Shown piece by piece: positions 52,506 to 64,000 of a stretch of DNA of 64,000 nt (its first letter is position 1; the number at the start of each line of letters is the position of its first letter). A model generated the notes under the pieces. That model saw only the letters and a program-made list of their open reading frames with translations, was not told where the DNA came from and searched no databases. The stretch lies in NCBI GenBank assembly GCA_963082975.1, contig OY720350.1, positions 2,255,001 to 2,319,000 of the forward strand. The letters are read 5' to 3'. The position numbers were made by a program, and so were the translations under genes. This stretch comes from Labia minor (taxonomy: Eukaryota > Arthropoda > Insecta > Dermaptera > Spongiphoridae).

Positions 52506-52985
52506 GAAAATGCTACTTTTTTAAATACAAATATAAAATTTATGAATTATATATGATTCTTATTTATTTCTTATTCTAAACACGAATCAATTGAAATTTC
52601 ATCGATATCTCAATTATTTTCGTGGATTTCATAGAAAAAACGACATTTTTCATTAAAATTTTAGCGAAATTGCTACTTTTTTAAATAGAAATATAAAATT
52701 TATGAATTATATATCATTCTTATTTATTTCTTATTCTAAACACGAATCAATTCAAATTTCATCGATTTCTCAATTATTTTCGTGGATTTAATAGAAAAAA
52801 CGATATTTTTCATTAAAATTTTAGCGAAAATGCTACTTTTTTAAATAGAAATATAAAATTTATGAATTATATATGATTCTTATTTATTTCTTATTCTAAA
52901 CACGAATAAATTGAAATTTCATCGATATCTCAATTATTTTCGTGGATTTCATAGAAAAAACGACATTTTTCATTAAAATTTTAGC
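52506..52985 (+). repeat. Three-monomer cassette delta, copy 1
   Basis: The first monomer has aaatacaaat and atatgattc. The second begins gcgaaattgc and has ttcaaatttcatcgattt, gtggatttaatag and cgatattttt. The third has atatgattc and aataaattgaaa. The group recurs at 55226-55705 and 61305-61784. Its middle monomer shares the gatttct, taatag and cgatattttt changes with the first monomer of cassette gamma, so the two cassettes derive from a common variant. Confidence 0.85.
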
Positions 52986-55225
52986 GAAAATGCTACTTTT
53001 TTAAATATAAATATAAAATTTATGAATTATATATCATTCTAATTTATTTCTTATTCTAAACACGAATCAATTGAAATTTCATCGATATCTCAATTATTTT
53101 CGTGGATTTCATAGAAAAAACGACATTTTTCATTAAAATTTTAGCGAAAATGCTACTTTTTTAAATATAAATATAAAATTAATGAATTATATATCATTCT
53201 AATTTATTTCTTATTCTAAACACGAATCAATTGAAATTTCATCGATATCTCAATTATTTTCGTGGATTTCATAGAAAAAACGACATTTTTCATTAAAATT
53301 TTAGCGAAAATGCTACTTTTTTAAATATAAATATAAAATTAATGAATTATATATCATTCTAATTTATTTCTTATTCTAAACACGAATCAATTGAAATTTC
53401 ATCGATATCTCAATTATTTTCGTGGATTTCATAGAAAAAACGACATTTTTCATTAAAATTTTAGCGAAAATGCTACTTTTTTAAATATAAATATAAAATT
53501 TATGAATTATATATCATTCTAATTTATTTCTTATTCTAAACTCGAATAAATTGAAATTTCATCGATATCTCAATTATTTTCGTGGATTTCATAGAAAAAA
53601 CGACATTTTTCATTAAAATTTTAGCGAAAATGCTACTTTTTTAAATAGAAATATAAAATTTATGAATTATATATCATTCTTATTTATTTCTTATTCTAAA
53701 CACGAATCAATTGAAATTTCATCGATATCTCAATTATTTTCGTGGATTTCATAGAAAAAACGACATTTTTCATTAAAATTTTAGCGAAAATGCTACTTTT
53801 TTAAATAGAAATATAAAATTTATGAATTATATATCATTCTTATTTATTTCTTATTCTAAACACGAATCAATTAAAATTTCATCGATATCTCAATTATTTT
53901 CGTGGATTTCATAGAAAAAACGACATTTTTCATTAAAATTTTAGCGAAAATGCTACTTTTTTAAATACAAATATAAAATTTATGAATTATATATGATTCT
54001 TATTTATTTCTTATTCTAAACACGAATCAATTGAAATTTCATCGATATCTCAATTATTTTCGTGGATTTCATAGAAAAAACGACATTTTTCATTAAAATT
54101 TTAGCGAAAATGCTACTTTTTTAAATATAAATATAAAATTAATGAATTATATATCATTCTAATTTATTTCTTATTCTAAACACGAATCAATTGAAATTTC
54201 ATCGATATCTCAATTATTTTCGTGGATTTCATAGAAAAAACGACATTTTTCATTAAAATTTTAGCGAAAATGCTACTTTTTTAAATATAAATATAAAATT
54301 TATGAATTATATATCATTCTAATTTATTTCTTATTCTAAACACGAATCAATTGAAATTTCATCGATATCTCAATTATTTTCGTGGATTTCATAGAAAAAA
54401 CGACATTTTTCATTAAAATTTTAGCGAAAATGCTACTTTTTTAAATAGAAATATAAAATTTATGAATTATATATCATTCTTATTTATTTCTTATTCTAAA
54501 CACGAATCAATTGAAATTTCATCGATATCTCAATTATTTTCGTGGATTTCATAGAAAAAACGACATTTTTCATTAAAATTTTAGCGAAAATGCTACTTTT
54601 TTAAATAGAAATATAAAATTTATGAATTATATATCATTCTTATTTATTTCTTATTCTAAACACGAATCAATTAAAATTTCATCGATATCTCAATTATTTT
54701 CGTGGATTTCATAGAAAAAACGACATTTTTCATTAAAATTTTAGCGAAAATGCTACTTTTTTAAATAGAAATATAAAATTTATGAATTATATATCATTCT
54801 TATTTATTCCTTATTCTAAACACGAATCAATTGAAATTTCATCGATATCTCAATTATTTTCGTGGATTTCATAGAAAAAACGACATTTTTCATTAAAATT
54901 TTAGCGAAAATGCTACTTTTTTAAATAGAAATATAAAATTTATGAATTATATATCATTCTTATTTATTTCTTATTCTAAACACGAATCAATTGAAATTTC
55001 ATCGATATCTCAATTATTTTCGTGGATTTCATAGAAAAAACGACATTTTTCATTAAAATTTTAGCGAAAATGCTACTTTTTTAAATAGAAATATAAAATT
55101 TATGAATTATATATCATTCTTATTTATTTCTTATTCTAAACACGAATCAATTGAAATTTCATCGATATCTCAATTATTTTCGTGGATTTCATAGAAAAAA
55201 CGACATTTTTCATTAAAATTTTAGC

Positions 55226-55705
55226 GAAAATGCTACTTTTTTAAATACAAATATAAAATTTATGAATTATATATGATTCTTATTTATTTCTTATTCTAAA
55301 CACGAATCAATTGAAATTTCATCGATATCTCAATTATTTTCGTGGATTTCATAGAAAAAACGACATTTTTCATTAAAATTTTAGCGAAATTGCTACTTTT
55401 TTAAATAGAAATATAAAATTTATGAATTATATATCATTCTTATTTATTTCTTATTCTAAACACGAATCAATTCAAATTTCATCGATTTCTCAATTATTTT
55501 CGTGGATTTAATAGAAAAAACGATATTTTTCATTAAAATTTTAGCGAAAATGCTACTTTTTTAAATAGAAATATAAAATTTATGAATTATATATGATTCT
55601 TATTTATTTCTTATTCTAAACACGAATAAATTGAAATTTCATCGATATCTCAATTATTTTCGTGGATTTCATAGAAAAAACGACATTTTTCATTAAAATT
55701 TTAGC
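55226..55705 (+). repeat. Three-monomer cassette delta, copy 2
   Basis: Same three-monomer order as at 52506-52985, 2720 bp (17 monomers) downstream. It is followed 1440 bp from its start by cassette gamma copy 2, and the same delta-to-gamma spacing is found at 61305 and 62745. Confidence 0.85.
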
Positions 55706-56665
55706 GAAAATGCTACTTTTTTAAATATAAATATAAAATTAATGAATTATATATCATTCTAATTTATTTCTTATTCTAAACACGAATCAATTGAAATTTC
55801 ATCGATATCTCAATTATTTTCGTGGATTTCATAGAAAAAACGACATTTTTCATTAAAATTTTAGCGAAAATGCTACTTTTTTAAATATAAATATAAAATT
55901 TATGAATTATATATCATTCTAATTTATTTCTTATTCTAAACACGAATCAATTGAAATTTCATCGATATCTCAATTATTTTCGTGGATTTCATAGAAAAAA
56001 CGACATTTTTCATTAAAATTTTAGCGAAAATGCTACTTTTTTAAATAGAAATATAAAATTTATGAATTATATATCATTCTTATTTATTTCTTATTCTAAA
56101 CACGAATCAATTGAAATTTCATCGATATCTCAATTATTTTCGTGGATTTCATAGAAAAAACGACATTTTTCATTAAAATTTTAGCGAAAATGCTACTTTT
56201 TTAAATAGAAATATAAAATTTATGAATTATATATCATTCTTATTTATTTCTTATTCTAAACACGAATCAATTAAAATTTCATCGATATCTCAATTATTTT
56301 CGTGGATTTCATAGAAAAAACGACATTTTTCATTAAAATTTTAGCGAAAATGCTACTTTTTTAAATAGAAATATAAAATTTATGAATTATATATCATTCT
56401 TATTTATTCCTTATTCTAAACACGAATCAATTGAAATTTCATCGATATCTCAATTATTTTCGTGGATTTCATAGAAAAAACGACATTTTTCATTAAAATT
56501 TTAGCGAAAATGCTACTTTTTTAAATAGAAATATAAAATTTATGAATTATATATCATTCTAATTTATTTCTTATTCTAAACACGAATCAATTGAAATTTC
56601 ATCGATATCTCAATTATTTTCGTGGATTTCATAGAAAAAACGACATTTTTCATTAAAATTTTAGC

Positions 56666-57305
56666 GAAAATGCTACTTTTTTAAATAGAAATATAAAATT
56701 TATGAATTATATATCATTCTTATTTATTTCTTATTCTAAAAACGAATCAATTCAAATTTCATCGATTTCTCAATTATTTTCGTGGATTTAATAGAAAAAA
56801 CGATATTTTTCATTAAAATTTTAGCTAAAATGCTACTTTTTTAAATAGAAATATAAAATTTATGAATTATATATGATTCTTATTTATTTCTTATTCTAAA
56901 CACGAATCAATTGAAAGTTCATCGATATCTCAATTATTTTCGTGGATTTCATAGAAAAAACGACATTTTTCATTAAAATTTTAGCCAAAATGCTACTTTT
57001 TTAAATAGAAATATAAAATTTATGAATTATATATGATTCTTATTTATTTCTTATTCTAAACATGAATAAATTCAAATTTCATCGATATCTCAATTATTTT
57101 TGTGGATTTCATAGAAAAAACGACATTTTTCATTAAGATTTTAGCGAAAAAGCTACTTTTTTAAATAGAAATATAAAATTTATGAATTATATATCATTCT
57201 TATTTATTCATTATTCTAAACACGAATCAATTGAAATTTCATCGATGTCTCAATTATTTTCGTGGATTTCATAGAAAAAACGACATTTTTCATTAAAATT
57301 TTAGC
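56666..57305 (+). repeat. Four-monomer cassette gamma, copy 2
   Basis: The same ordered markers as copy 1, displaced by 5600 bp (35 monomers): tagctaaaatgc, tagccaaaatgc and tagcgaaaaagc starts, and gatgtctc in the last monomer. The next copies lie 3039 and 6079 bp downstream. Confidence 0.88.
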
Positions 57306-59704
57306 GAAAATGCTACTTTTTTAAATATAAATATAAAATTTATGAATTATATATCATTCTAATTTATTTCTTATTCTAAACACGAATCAATTGAAATTTC
57401 ATCGATATCTCAATTATTTTCGTGGATTTCATAGAAAAAACGACATTTTTCATTAAAATTTTAGCGAAAATGCTACTTTTTTAAATAGAAATATAAAATT
57501 TATGAATTATATATCATTCTTATTTATTTCTTATTCTAAACACGAATCAATTGAAATTTCATCGATATCTCAATTATTTTCGTGGATTTCATATAAAAAC
57601 GACATTTTTCATTAAAATTTTAGCGAAAATGCTACTTTTTTAAATAGAAATATAAAATTTATGAATTATATATCATTCTTATTTATTTCTTATTCTAAAC
57701 ACGAATCAATTAAAATTTCATCGATATCTCAATTATTTTCGTGAATTTCATAGAAAAAACGACATTTTTCATTAAAATTTTAGCGAAAATGCTACTTTTT
57801 TAAATAGAAATATAAAATTTATGAATTATATATCATTCTTATTTATTTCTTATTCTAAACACGAATCAATTAACATTTCATCGATATCTCAATTATTTTC
57901 GTGGATTTCATAGAAAAAACGACATTTTTCATTAAAATTTTAGCGAAAATGCTACTTTTTTAAATAGAAATATAAAATTTATGAATTATATATCATTCTT
58001 ATTTATTTCTTATTCTAAACACGAATCAATTGAAATTTCATCGATATCTCAATTATTTTCGTGGATTTCATAGAAAAAACGACATTTTTCATTAAAATTT
58101 TAGCGAAAATGCTACTTTTTTAAATAGAAATATAAAATTTATGAATTATATATCATTCTTATTTATTTCTTATTCTAAACACGAATCAATTAAAATTTCA
58201 TCGATATCTCAATTATTTTCGTGGATTTAATAGAAAAAACGATATTTTTCATTAAAATTTTAGCGAAAATGGTACTTTTTTAAATAGAAATATAAAATTT
58301 ATGAATTATATATCATTCTTATTTATTTCTTATTCTAAACACGAATCAATTGAAATTTCATCGATATCTCAATTATTTTCGTGGATTTCATAGAAAAAAC
58401 GACATTTTTCATTAAAATTTTAGCGAAAATGCTACTTTTTTAAATAGAAATATAAAATTTATGAATTATATATCATTCTTATTTATTTCTTATTCTAAAC
58501 ACGAATCAATTAAAATTTCATCGATATCTCAATTATTTTCGTGGATTTCATAGAAAAAACGACATTTTTCATTAAAATTTTAGCGAAAATGCTACTTTTT
58601 TAAATAGAAATATAAAATTTATGAATTATATATCATTCTTATTTATTTCTTATTCTAAACACGAATCAATTAACATTTCATCGATATCTCAATTATTTTC
58701 GTGGATTTCATAGAAAAAACGACATTTTTCATTAAAATTTTAGCGAAAATGCTACTTTTTTAAATATAAATATAAAATTAATGAATTATATATCATTCTA
58801 ATTTATTTCTTATTCTAAACACGAATCAATTGAAATTTCATCGATATCTCAATTATTTTCGTGGATTTCATAGAAAAAACGACATTTTTCATTAAAATTT
58901 TAGCGAAAATGCTACTTTTTTAAATATAAATATAAAATTTATGAATTATATATCATTCTAATTTATTTCTTATTCTAAACACGAATCAATTGAAATTTCA
59001 TCGATATCTCAATTATTTTCGTGGATTTCATAGAAAAAACGACATTTTTCATTAAAATTTTAGCGAAAATGCTACTTTTTTAAATAGAAATATAAAATTT
59101 ATGAATTATATATCATTCTTATTTATTTCTTATTCTAAACACGAATCAATTGAAATTTCATCGATATCTCAATTATTTTCGTGGATTTCATAGAAAAAAC
59201 GACATTTTTCATTAAAATTTTAGCGAAAATGCTACTTTTTTAAATAGAAATATAAAATTTATGAATTATATATCATTCTTATTTATTTCTTATTCTAAAC
59301 ACGAATCAATTAAAATTTCATCGATATCTCAATTATTTTCGTGGATTTCATAGAAAAAACGACATTTTTCATTAAAATTTTAGCGAAAATGCTACTTTTT
59401 TAAATAGAAATATAAAATTTATGAATTATATATCATTCTTATTTATTCCTTATTCTAAACACGAATCAATTGAAATTTCATCGATATCTCAATTATTTTC
59501 GTGGATTTCATAGAAAAAACGACATTTTTCATTAAAATTTTAGCGAAAATGCTACTTTTTTAAATAGAAATATAAAATTTATGAATTATATATCATTCTA
59601 ATTTATTTCTTATTCTAAACACGAATCAATTGAAATTTCATCGATATCTCAATTATTTTCGTGGATTTCATAGAAAAAACGACATTTTTCATTAAAATTT
59701 TAGC

Positions 59705-60344
59705 GAAAATGCTACTTTTTTAAATAGAAATATAAAATTTATGAATTATATATCATTCTTATTTATTTCTTATTCTAAAAACGAATCAATTCAAATTTCA
59801 TCGATTTCTCAATTATTTTCGTGGATTTAATAGAAAAAACGATATTTTTCATTAAAATTTTAGCTAAAATGCTACTTTTTTAAATAGAAATATAAAATTT
59901 ATGAATTATATATGATTCTTATTTATTTCTTATTCTAAACACGAATCAATTGAAAGTTCATCGATATCTCAATTATTTTCGTGGATTTCATAGAAAAAAC
60001 GACATTTTTCATTAAAATTTTAGCCAAAATGCTACTTTTTTAAATAGAAATATAAAATTTATGAATTATATATGATTCTTATTTATTTCTTATTCTAAAC
60101 ATGAATAAATTCAAATTTCATCGATATCTCAATTATTTTTGTGGATTTCATAGAAAAAACGACATTTTTCATTAAGATTTTAGCGAAAAAGCTACTTTTT
60201 TAAATAGAAATATAAAATTTATGAATTATATATCATTCTTATTTATTCATTATTCTAAACACGAATCAATTGAAATTTCATCGATGTCTCAATTATTTTC
60301 GTGGATTTCATAGAAAAAACGACATTTTTCATTAAAATTTTAGC
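59705..60344 (+). repeat. Four-monomer cassette gamma, copy 3
   Basis: The cassette recurs 3039 bp after copy 2, which is 19 monomers less the one-base loss at 57595. Copy 4 follows at 3040 bp, so copies 2-4 define a 19-monomer higher-order spacing. The monomers between the copies are only partly alike. Confidence 0.87.
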
Positions 60345-61200
60345 GAAAATGCTACTTTTTTAAATATAAATATAAAATTTATGAATTATATATCATTCTA
60401 ATTTATTTCTTATTCTAAACACGAATCAATTGAAATTTCATCGATATCTCAATTATTTTCGTGGATTTCATAGAAAAAACGACATTTTTCATTAAAATTT
60501 TAGCGAAAATGCTACTTTTTTAAATAGAAATATAAAATTTATGAATTATATATCATTCTAATTTATTTCTTATTCTAAACACGAATCAATTGAAATTTCA
60601 TCGATATCTCAATTATTTTCGTGGATTTCATAGAAAAAACGACATTTTTCATTAAAATTTTAGCGAAAATGCTACTTTTTTAAATAGAAATATAAAATTT
60701 ATGAATTATATATCATTCTTATTTATTTCTTATTCTAAACACGAATCAATTGAAATTTCATCGATATCTCAATTATTTTCGTGGATTTCATAGAAAAAAC
60801 GACATTTTTCATTAAAATTTTAGCGAAAATGCTACTTTTTTAAATAGAAATATAAAATTTATGAATTATATATCATTCTTATTTATTTCTTATTCTAAAC
60901 ACGAATCAATTGAAATTTCATCGATATCTCAATTATTTTCGTGGATTTCATAGAAAAAACGACATTTTTCATTAAAATTTTAGCGAAAATGCTACTTTTT
61001 TAAATAGAAATATAAAATTTATGAATTATATATCATTCTTATTTATTCCTTATTCTAAACACGAATCAATTGAAATTTCATCGATATCTCAATTATTTTC
61101 GTGGATTTCATAGAAAAAACGACATTTTTCATTAAAATTTTAGCGAAAATGCTACTTTTTTAAATAGAAATATAAAATTTATGAATTATATATCATTCTA

Positions 61201-64000
61201 ATTTATTTCTTATTCTAAACACGAATCAATTGAAATTTCATCGATATCTCAATTATTTTCGTGGATTTCATAGAAAAAACGACATTTTTCATTAAAATTT
61301 TAGCGAAAATGCTACTTTTTTAAATACAAATATAAAATTTATGAATTATATATGATTCTTATTTATTTCTTATTCTAAACACGAATCAATTGAAATTTCA
61401 TCGATATCTCAATTATTTTCGTGGATTTCATAGAAAAAACGACATTTTTCATTAAAATTTTAGCGAAATTGCTACTTTTTTAAATAGAAATATAAAATTT
61501 ATGAATTATATATCATTCTTATTTATTTCTTATTCTAAACACGAATCAATTCAAATTTCATCGATTTCTCAATTATTTTCGTGGATTTAATAGAAAAAAC
61601 GATATTTTTCATTAAAATTTTAGCGAAAATGCTACTTTTTTAAATAGAAATATAAAATTTATGAATTATATATGATTCTTATTTATTTCTTATTCTAAAC
61701 ACGAATAAATTGAAATTTCATCGATATCTCAATTATTTTCGTGGATTTCATAGAAAAAACGACATTTTTCATTAAAATTTTAGCGAAAATGCTACTTTTT
61801 TAAATATAAATATAAAATTAATGAATTATATATCATTCTAATTTATTTCTTATTCTAAACACGAATCAATTGAAATTTCATCGATATCTCAATTATTTTC
61901 GTGGATTTCATAGAAAAAACGACATTTTTCATTAAAATTTTAGCGAAAATGCTACTTTTTTAAATATAAATATAAAATTTATGAATTATATATCATTCTA
62001 ATTTATTTCTTATTCTAAACACGAATCAATTGAAATTTCATCGATATCTCAATTATTTTCGTGGATTTCATAGAAAAAACGACATTTTTCATTAAAATTT
62101 TAGCGAAAATGCTACTTTTTTAAATAGAAATATAAAATTTATGAATTATATATCATTCTTATTTATTTCTTATTCTAAACACGAATCAATTGAAATTTCA
62201 TCGATATCTCAATTATTTTCGTGGATTTCATAGAAAAAACGACATTTTTCATTAAAATTTTAGCGAAAATGCTACTTTTTTAAATAGAAATATAAAATTT
62301 ATGAATTATATATCATTCTTATTTATTTCTTATTCTAAACACGAATCAATTAAAATTTCATCGATATCTCAATTATTTTCGTGGATTTCATAGAAAAAAC
62401 GACATTTTTCATTAAAATTTTAGCGAAAATGCTACTTTTTTAAATAGAAATATAAAATTTATGAATTATATATCATTCTTATTTATTCCTTATTCTAAAC
62501 ACGAATCAATTGAAATTTCATCGATATCTCAATTATTTTCGTGGATTTCATAGAAAAAACGACATTTTTCATTAAAATTTTAGCGAAAATGCTACTTTTT
62601 TAAATAGAAATATAAAATTTATGAATTATATATCATTCTAATTTATTTCTTATTCTAAACACGAATCAATTGAAATTTCATCGATATCTCAATTATTTTC
62701 GTGGATTTCATAGAAAAAACGACATTTTTCATTAAAATTTTAGCGAAAATGCTACTTTTTTAAATAGAAATATAAAATTTATGAATTATATATCATTCTT
62801 ATTTATTTCTTATTCTAAAAACGAATCAATTCAAATTTCATCGATTTCTCAATTATTTTCGTGGATTTAATAGAAAAAACGATATTTTTCATTAAAATTT
62901 TAGCTAAAATGCTACTTTTTTAAATAGAAATATAAAATTTATGAATTATATATGATTCTTATTTATTTCTTATTCTAAACACGAATCAATTGAAAGTTCA
63001 TCGATATCTCAATTATTTTCGTGGATTTCATAGAAAAAACGACATTTTTCATTAAAATTTTAGCCAAAATGCTACTTTTTTAAATAGAAATATAAAATTT
63101 ATGAATTATATATGATTCTTATTTATTTCTTATTCTAAACATGAATAAATTCAAATTTCATCGATATCTCAATTATTTTTGTGGATTTCATAGAAAAAAC
63201 GACATTTTTCATTAAGATTTTAGCGAAAAAGCTACTTTTTTAAATAGAAATATAAAATTTATGAATTATATATCATTCTTATTTATTCATTATTCTAAAC
63301 ACGAATCAATTGAAATTTCATCGATGTCTCAATTATTTTCGTGGATTTCATAGAAAAAACGACATTTTTCATTAAAATTTTAGCGAAAATGCTACTTTTT
63401 TAAATATAAATATAAAATTTATGAATTATATATCATTCTAATTTATTTCTTATTCTAAACACGAATCAATTGAAATTTCATCGATATCTCAATTATTTTC
63501 GTGGATTTCATAGAAAAAACGACATTTTTCATTAAAATTTTAGCGAAAATGCTACTTTTTTAAATAGAAATATAAAATTTATGAATTATATATCATTCTT
63601 ATTTATTTCTTATTCTAAACACGAATCAATTGAAATTTCATCGATATCTCAATTATTTTCGTGGATTTCATATAAAAACGACATTTTTCATTAAAATTTT
63701 AGCGAAAATGCTACTTTTTTAAATAGAAATATAAAATTTATGAATTATATATCATTCTTATTTATTTCTTATTCTAAACACGAATCAATTAAAATTTCAT
63801 CGATATCTCAATTATTTTCGTGGATTTCATAGAAAAAACGACATTTTTCAGTAAAATTTTAGCGAAAATGCTACTTTTTTAAATAGAAATATAAAATTTA
63901 TGAATTATATATCATTCTTATTTATTTCTTATTCTAAACACGAATCAATTAACATTTCATCGATATCTCAATTATTTTCGTGGATTTCATAGAAAAAACG
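61201..64000 (+). repeat. Segment repeated 6079 bp away, copy 2 (runs off the window)
   Basis: This is the second copy of about 55130-57920, containing cassette delta (61305-61784), cassette gamma copy 4 (62745-63384), the shortened catataaaaacg monomer (63670) and taacatttca (63950). A private change is cagtaaaatt near 63850. The segment reaches the window edge with the match unbroken, so its full length cannot be given. Confidence 0.83.
62745..63384 (+). repeat. Four-monomer cassette gamma, copy 4
   Basis: The fourth occurrence of the ordered tagctaaaatgc, tagccaaaatgc, tagcgaaaaagc and gatgtctc markers, 3040 bp after copy 3 and 6079 bp after copy 2. It lies within the second copy of the 6079-bp-offset segment. 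Confidence 0.87.

Larger units (their letters stand above)
55130..57920 (+). repeat. Segment repeated 6079 bp away, copy 1
   Basis: Cassette delta (55226), cassette gamma (56666), the shortened catataaaaacg monomer (57591) and taacatttca (57871) all recur 6079 bp downstream. Left of about 55121 the match fails, because the attctaattt and tattcctt variants no longer line up. The segment is about 17.5 monomers and its second copy runs off the end of the window. Confidence 0.83.
50146..64000 (+). repeat. Block 3: 160-bp satellite array, subfamily B, about 86.6 monomers
   Basis: The block begins with a partial monomer (unit positions 41-160) and has full units from 50266 to the window end. Diagnostic features are cgaatcaattgaaattt and cgtggatttc. 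Spacing is 160 bp except for one-base losses near 57595 and 63665, where catagaaaaaacg reads catataaaaacg. Common internal variants are aaatataaat in place of aaatagaaat, attctaattt in place of attcttattt, and atatgattc. Some of these match Block 2 polymorphisms in the opposite orientation. No gene, transposon or RNA gene is present, and the array continues past the end of the window. Confidence 0.97.

Noticed and set aside
1-64000. CRISPR array
   Set aside because: The repeat is 160 bp, contiguous and without unique spacers, and no cas gene is present. It is a tandem satellite.
1-64000. TATA-like and AT-rich promoter motifs such as tataaaattt
   Set aside because: They occur in every monomer as part of an 80% A+T sequence and have no gene downstream. 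Nothing distinguishes them from base composition.
1-64000. Organellar, bacterial or viral origin suggested by the low GC content
   Set aside because: No genes of any kind are present, and a 64-kb pure satellite with nested higher-order repeats is typical of eukaryotic nuclear heterochromatin.

Overview
The whole window is one AT-rich tandem satellite DNA array. Every sequenced base I read belongs to the same monomer family, with a unit length of 160 bp and a consensus of about 80% A+T. I found no protein-coding gene, RNA gene, transposon or CRISPR array. The long, strictly periodic arrays with higher-order duplications and an orientation switch point to a eukaryotic nuclear chromosome, probably centromeric, pericentromeric or other heterochromatic satellite. 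The sequence alone does not identify the species. For all entries I number the monomer from the g of gaaaatgcta (unit position 1) to the final c of aaattttagc (position 160), and I call that direction '+'.

There are three blocks. Block 1 (1-17718, + strand, about 110.8 monomers) is subfamily A, recognised by gaatacatt at unit positions 79-87 and by cgttg at 116-120. A run of exactly 200 Ns (17719-17918) separates it from Block 2. Block 2 (17919-50142, - strand, about 201 monomers) is subfamily B, read on the + strand as the reverse complement. Its diagnostic features are tcaattga at unit positions 82-89 and cgtgg at 116-120. At about 50142-50146, inside continuous sequence, the array flips. 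Block 3 (50146-64000, + strand, about 86.6 monomers) is again subfamily B.

Each block has its own nested higher-order structure. Block 1 contains recurring 4- to 6-monomer cassettes, a 14-monomer segment present twice at an offset of 4475 bp, and a duplicated dimer. Block 2 shows a 1280-bp (8-monomer) higher-order repeat in two versions, an adjacent 6080-bp (38-monomer) tandem duplication, a segment repeated 13760 bp away, a segment repeated 4320 bp away, and a seven-monomer island of a divergent type at 45671-46760. Block 3 has 3040-bp (19-monomer) spacing between marker cassettes and a segment repeated at an offset of 6079 bp. Blocks 2 and 3 share single-base polymorphisms but not their higher-order patterns. 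This suggests that the inversion preceded the latest rounds of amplification and that oppositely oriented arrays were homogenised separately.

The junction at about 50142 is spanned by sequence and is the best-supported rearrangement. The orientation and subfamily change at the N gap is not spanned and may be a scaffolding choice. I see no previously undescribed gene system. What is of interest is the satellite architecture, the overlapping palindromes in each monomer, the divergent island and the inversion.
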